This document shows positions 5,972 to 8,277 of a DNA stretch of 8,277 nt, one piece after another. A program made the translations under genes and the position numbers. Source of the stretch: an uncultured Clostridia bacterium (GTDB taxonomy: Bacteria; Bacillota; Clostridia; TANB77; CAG-508); contig CANRQH010000058.1 in the NCBI GenBank assembly GCA_947632745.1, positions 1 through 8,277 of the forward strand, written 5' to 3'. The notes below the pieces were generated by a model. It saw only the letters and a list, made by a program, of their open reading frames with translations. It was not told where the DNA came from and made no database searches. Numbering within the stretch: position 1 is the stretch's first letter; every line of letters starts with the position of its first letter.

Positions 5972-5997
5972 AATTTGTTTGAAAGGAGGAACAAATT
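5972..5997 (+). promoter_or_regulatory. Hairpin presenting the rplE SD in its loop
   Basis: AATTTGTT (5972-5979) is perfectly complementary to AACAAATT (5990-5997), and U5980/G5989 can add a wobble pair. The loop holds GAAAGGAG, so the rplE SD sits in the apical loop and the 3' arm fills the spacer to the ATG at 6000. The stem is almost all A-U and therefore weak. In E. coli the rplE initiation region is where S8 represses the spc operon, which makes this position interesting; an S8 role here is inference only. Confidence 0.4.
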
Positions 5998-5999
5998 AA

Positions 6000-6554
6000 A
6001 TGGAAGTTTTAAGAGAACAATATGAAAAACAAGTTGTTCCAGCTTTAATTAAAAAGTTTGGATATAAATCAATAATGCAAGTACCAAAACTAGATAAAAT
6101 AGTTATAAATATTGGTCTAGGAGATACTAGAGAAAATCCAAAATCTTTAGAAAATGCAATAAATGATTTAACACAAATTACAGGTCAAAAACCAGTAGTT
6201 ACAAAAGCAAGAAAATCAATAGCTGCATTTAAAATAAGAGAAGGAGTTAACATTGGATGCAAAGTTACATTAAGAAACGACAAAATGTATGATTTTGCAT
6301 ACAAATTAATGAATGTTGCACTTCCAAGAGTAAGAGATTTTAGAGGTGTATCTTCTAAATCATTTGATGGTAGAGGAAATTATTCTATGGGTATAAAAGA
6401 ACAACTAATATTCCCAGAAATAGAATATGATAAAGTAGATAAATTAAGAGGTATGGATATAATTTTTGTTACAACTGCAAAGACTGACGAAGAAGCAGCT
6501 GAATTACTTAAATTATTAGGTATGCCATTTGCAGGAGAACACAACCAAAATTAA
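6000..6554 (+). CDS. rplE: 50S ribosomal protein L5
   Basis: L5 binds 5S rRNA with L18 in the central protuberance and contacts the P-site tRNA elbow. The 184 residues are slightly above the usual 179-180. Features are EQYEKQVVPALIKKFGYKSI (6-25), QVPKLDKIVINIGLGDTREN (27-46), LTQITGQKPVVTKARKSIAA (57-76), FKIREGVNIGCKVTLRNDKM (77-96), ALPRVRDFRGVSSKSFDGRG (107-126), NYSMGIKEQLIFPEIEYDKV (127-146), and the C-terminal GMDIIFVTTAKTDEEAAELL (151-170) with KLLGMPF. The start fits the SD AAAGGAGG (5982-5989). Gaps are 28 bases to rplX and 46 bases to the S14 gene. Confidence 0.98.
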   Translation: MEVLREQYEKQVVPALIKKFGYKSIMQVPKLDKIVINIGLGDTRENPKSLENAINDLTQITGQKPVVTKARKSIAAFKIREGVNIGCKVTLRNDKMYDFAYKLMNVALPRVRDFRGVSSKSFDGRGNYSMGIKEQLIFPEIEYDKVDKLRGMDIIFVTTAKTDEEAAELLKLLGMPFAGEHNQN

Positions 6555-6569
6555 TATGCTTTTATAGAA

Positions 6570-6600
6570 AGAATAAATTAAAATAGGAGGAATTAATTCT
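6570..6600 (+). promoter_or_regulatory. Hairpin presenting the rpsN SD in its loop
   Basis: AGAATAAATT (6570-6579) pairs with AATTAATTCT (6591-6600) at nine of ten positions (A-A mismatch 6575/6595). The 11-base loop 6580-6590 ends in AGGAGG, and the ATG follows the stem directly at 6601. The architecture is the same as before rplE. Only one G-C pair is present, so stability is low and chance in AT-rich DNA is a real alternative. Confidence 0.35.
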
Positions 6601-6786
6601 ATGGCAAAGATGTCAATGAAAGTTAAACAACAAAAACCACAAAAATATAAAACAAGAGAATATAACAGATGTAAACTTTGTGGAAGACCACATGCATACA
6701 TTAGAAAATATGGAATTTGCCGTATATGTTTTAGAGAATTAGCTCACAAAGGTGAAATTCCAGGAATAAAGAAAGCAAGTTGGTAG
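6601..6786 (+). CDS. rpsZ: 30S ribosomal protein S14, zinc-binding type (type Z)
   Basis: S14 binds the 16S rRNA 3' major domain in the 30S head near S3, S10 and S19. The 61 residues identify the short zinc form; the zinc-free type is about 89-100 residues. Cysteines C24 and C27 (CKLC) and C40 and C43 (CRIC) form the zinc knuckles, in the family context TREYNRCKLCGRPHAYIRKY (18-37), FRELAHKGEIPGIKKASW (44-61) at the end. It is often annotated rpsN or rpsZ. The SD AGGAGG at 6585-6590 precedes the ATG by ten bases and lies in a possible hairpin loop. Dependence on zinc means some relatives keep a zinc-free paralogue elsewhere; none is visible here. Confidence 0.98.
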   Translation: MAKMSMKVKQQKPQKYKTREYNRCKLCGRPHAYIRKYGICRICFRELAHKGEIPGIKKASW

Positions 6787-6823
6787 AAATCGATTAAAGA
6801 AAAAAGGAGGGAAGTAATAAATT

Positions 6824-7222
6824 ATGAACATTACAGATCCAATAGCAGATATGCTAACAAGAATAAGAAATGCAAATACTTCTAAACATAAAACTGTAGA
6901 TGTACCATGTTCAAAAATGAAACTTGGTATAGCAGAAATATTGTTTAAAGAAGGATATATAAAATCTTTTGAAGAAATCAAAGATGACACACAAGGTGTT
7001 ATAAGAATTACTCTAAAATATGATGAAAAAGGAACAAGAGTAATAGATGGATTAAAAAGAATAAGTAAACCAGGTTTAAAAGTATATGCTAGTAAAGACG
7101 AATTACCTAAAGTATTAAATGGTTTAGGTATAGCTATAATTTCAACATCTAAGGGATTGATGACAGATAAAGAAGCAAGAAATGCCGGAATAGGTGGAGA
7201 AGTATTAGCTTATATTTGGTAG
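6824..7222 (+). CDS. rpsH: 30S ribosomal protein S8
   Basis: S8 is a primary 16S rRNA-binding protein (helix 21 region) and in E. coli the translational repressor of the spc operon. The 132 residues are typical. Features are the N-terminus MNITDPIADMLTRIRNANTS, VDVPCSKMKLGIAEILFKEG (25-44), GLKRISKPGLKVYASKDELP (76-95), and the C-terminal signature STSKGLMTDKEARNAGIGGE (107-126) ending VLAYIW. The SD AAGGAGG (6804-6810) is 13 bases before the ATG, longer than in most of the neighbours. I see no inverted repeat around this SD. A strong hairpin lies shortly after its stop, before rplF. Confidence 0.98.
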   Translation: MNITDPIADMLTRIRNANTSKHKTVDVPCSKMKLGIAEILFKEGYIKSFEEIKDDTQGVIRITLKYDEKGTRVIDGLKRISKPGLKVYASKDELPKVLNGLGIAIISTSKGLMTDKEARNAGIGGEVLAYIW

Positions 7223-7231
7223 TAAATATTA

Positions 7232-7262
7232 AAGGGAAATCACATAAAAAGATGTGTCCCTT
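7232..7262 (+). promoter_or_regulatory. Bulged hairpin between rpsH and rplF
   Basis: AAGGGA (7232-7237) pairs with TCCCTT (7257-7262) and CACAT (7241-7245) with ATGTG (7252-7256), with a three-base bulge AAT (7238-7240) and loop AAAAAG. Eleven pairs, five of them G-C, make it one of the more stable small folds in the intergenic DNA. No U-run follows, so an intrinsic terminator is unlikely. It lies 13 bases before the rplF SD (7276-7282). It could be a protein-binding or RNase-processing site; this is inference. Confidence 0.5.
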
Positions 7263-7290
7263 GACATTAATAAAGAAGGAGGAAATCTAA

Positions 7291-7827
7291 ATGTCAAGAA
7301 TAGGAAATAAGCCTATTACAGTACCTACAGGAGTAGAAGTTAAAATAGATGGAAGACATATTACTGTAAAAGGACCAAAAGGAACTCTAGAAAGAACAAT
7401 AGAACCAGAAATTTCTTTAAAATTAGAAGAGAATTGTATAACAGTATCAAGAGATTCTGATGAAAGAAGAAGTAAAAGTTTACATGGTTTAACAAGAACA
7501 TTAATAAATAATATGATATTAGGTGTTCAAAATGAGTTCACAAGAGAATTACAAATAAATGGTGTTGGTTATAGAGTTCAAAAACAAGGAAATAATCTTA
7601 ACCTTTCTCTTGGATATTCACATCCTGTAATCTTTGAAGCACCTCAAGGAATAACTTTTGATGTTCCTGATGCAAATACAATTATAGTAAAAGGAATAGA
7701 TAAAGAATTAGTTGGTCAAACAGCAGCAGTTATAAGAACAAAGAGACCACCTGAAGTATATAGAGGTAAAGGTATTAAATATGCTGAAGAAGTTATTAGA
7801 CGTAAAGTAGGTAAAACAGGTAAATAA
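7291..7827 (+). CDS. rplF: 50S ribosomal protein L6
   Basis: L6 lies near the sarcin-ricin loop at the base of the L7/L12 stalk and supports elongation factor function and late 50S assembly. The 178 residues are exactly typical. Two similar alpha-beta domains are visible: the first from MSRIGNKPITVPTGVEVKID (1-20) through ITVKGPKGTLERTI (24-37), the second from about 83 with LQINGVGYRVQKQGNNLNLS (87-106) and GYSHPV (108-113). The C-terminal signature is RPPEVYRGKGIKYAEEVIRR (152-171) followed by KVGKTGK. The SD AAGGAGG at 7276-7282 supports the ATG. It is preceded by a stable hairpin and followed by an 88-base gap. Confidence 0.98.
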   Translation: MSRIGNKPITVPTGVEVKIDGRHITVKGPKGTLERTIEPEISLKLEENCITVSRDSDERRSKSLHGLTRTLINNMILGVQNEFTRELQINGVGYRVQKQGNNLNLSLGYSHPVIFEAPQGITFDVPDANTIIVKGIDKELVGQTAAVIRTKRPPEVYRGKGIKYAEEVIRRKVGKTGK

Positions 7828-7836
7828 AAATAATTA

Positions 7837-7872
7837 GTTAAGGCAAGTAATAATAAGTCGTTAAGATAAGTA
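7837..7872 (+). repeat. Short imperfect direct repeat in the rplF-rplR spacer
   Basis: GTTAAGGCAAGTA (7837-7849) and GTTAAGATAAGTA (7860-7872) match at 11 of 13 bases, 23 bases apart. The spacer (7828-7915) has no other obvious content except the rplR SD hairpin. The repeat may be chance in AT-rich DNA. Confidence 0.25.
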
Positions 7873-7891
7873 GATGATAAATTGAAAATAA

Positions 7892-7915
7892 TTCTTTAAG
7901 AAAGGAGTTAAATAA
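7892..7915 (+). promoter_or_regulatory. Hairpin presenting the rplR SD in its loop
   Basis: TTTAA (7895-7899) pairs with TTAAA (7908-7912); after a C-T mismatch (7894/7913), TT (7892-7893) pairs with AA (7914-7915). The eight-base loop GAAAGGAG (7900-7907) is the SD and is identical to the loop core of the rplE hairpin. All pairs are A-U, so the fold is weak on its own. Confidence 0.25.
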
Positions 7916-8275
7916 ATGGTTTCAAAAACTAATAGAAAACTTGAAAGAGAAAGAAGACATAAAAGAGTAAGAACAAAATTATCTGGAACTGCAGAAAGAC
8001 CAAGATTATGTGTTCATAGAAGCAATTCTAACATATATGTTCAAGTTATAGATGATGTAAATGGAAATACTATTTGTCAAGCATCAACTTTAGACAAAGA
8101 AATAAAAGAAAAACACGCTAATAAAGTAGCTGCTAAAGAAGTTGGAACTTTAATTGCAAAAAGAGCTACAGCAAAAAATATAAAAGAAGTAGTTTTTGAC
8201 CGTGGTGGATACATATATCACGGAGTTGTAAAAGAAGTTGCAGAAGCAGCAAGAGAAGGCGGTTTAGAATTTTAA
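7916..8275 (+). CDS. rplR: 50S ribosomal protein L18
   Basis: L18 binds 5S rRNA and, with L5, anchors it in the central protuberance. The 119 residues are normal (about 117-122). The N-terminal basic arm (SKTNRKLERERRHKRVRTKL, 3-22) leads into GTAERPRLCVHRSNSNIYVQ (24-43) and VIDDVNGNTICQASTLD (44-60). The C-terminal end has VVFDRGGYIYHGVVKEVAEA (92-111) and AREGGLEF (112-119), the usual terminus. The stop is complete, two bases before the window ends. The start follows the SD AAAGGAG (7901-7907), which lies in a weak hairpin loop. rpsE (S5) is the expected next gene. Confidence 0.98.
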   Translation: MVSKTNRKLERERRHKRVRTKLSGTAERPRLCVHRSNSNIYVQVIDDVNGNTICQASTLDKEIKEKHANKVAAKEVGTLIAKRATAKNIKEVVFDRGGYIYHGVVKEVAEAAREGGLEF

Positions 8276-8277
8276 TA

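Noticed and set aside
7261..7266. TTGACA as a -35 element for rplF
   Set aside because: The position 17 bases downstream (AATCTA, 7284-7289) does not resemble a -10 and falls between the SD and the start codon.

Overview
The window is a stretch of the bacterial S10-spc ribosomal protein supercluster, all on the + strand. It holds 17 recognisable ribosomal protein genes in the canonical order: rplC, rplD, rplW, rplB, rpsS, rplV, rpsC, rplP, rpmC, rpsQ, rplN, rplX, rplE, rpsN (zinc type), rpsH, rplF, rplR. Just before the window rpsJ is expected, and just after it rpsE. The DNA is very AT-rich, codons end mostly in A or T, Shine-Dalgarno (SD) sequences are strong (AGGAGG-like), and S14 is the short four-cysteine form. 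Together these point to a low-GC Firmicute, most likely a member of the Clostridia. The C-terminal form of L23 and the palindromic repeat fit that group too, but I cannot name a genus.

Layout. 1-1657: L3, L4 and L23, tightly spaced. 1658-1916: the one departure from the canonical gene order, a 62-codon basic ORF I do not recognise, followed by a short, compactly folded GC-richer spacer before rplB. 1917-5057: L2, S19, L22, S3, L16, L29 and S17, with a relaxed 103-nt gap before rplV and overlapping genes from rpsC to rpsQ. 5058-5270: a 213-nt gap exactly where the E. coli S10 operon ends and its spc operon begins; it holds a 119-nt imperfect palindrome, probably a small non-coding repeat (MITE/REP-like) or an RNA processing/attenuation structure. 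5271-8275: L14, L24, L5, S14, S8, L6 and L18 with gaps of 26 to 88 nt, several of which contain inverted repeats that place the SD in a hairpin loop.

How it works together. The products are structural components of both subunits: tunnel and peptidyl-transferase-centre proteins (L3, L4, L22, L23, L2, L16, L14), central protuberance proteins (L5, L18), exit-site proteins (L23, L29, L24) and 30S head/body proteins (S19, S3, S14, S8, S17). Co-transcription and short spacing or overlap would keep their synthesis balanced.

The points most worth a second look are the extra small ORF between rplW and rplB, the potential H-type pseudoknot in front of rplB, the palindrome at the S10/spc boundary, and the SD-in-loop hairpins before rplE, rpsN and rplR. 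No tRNA, rRNA, CRISPR array or transposase gene is visible, and no gene-free stretch exceeds 300 bases.
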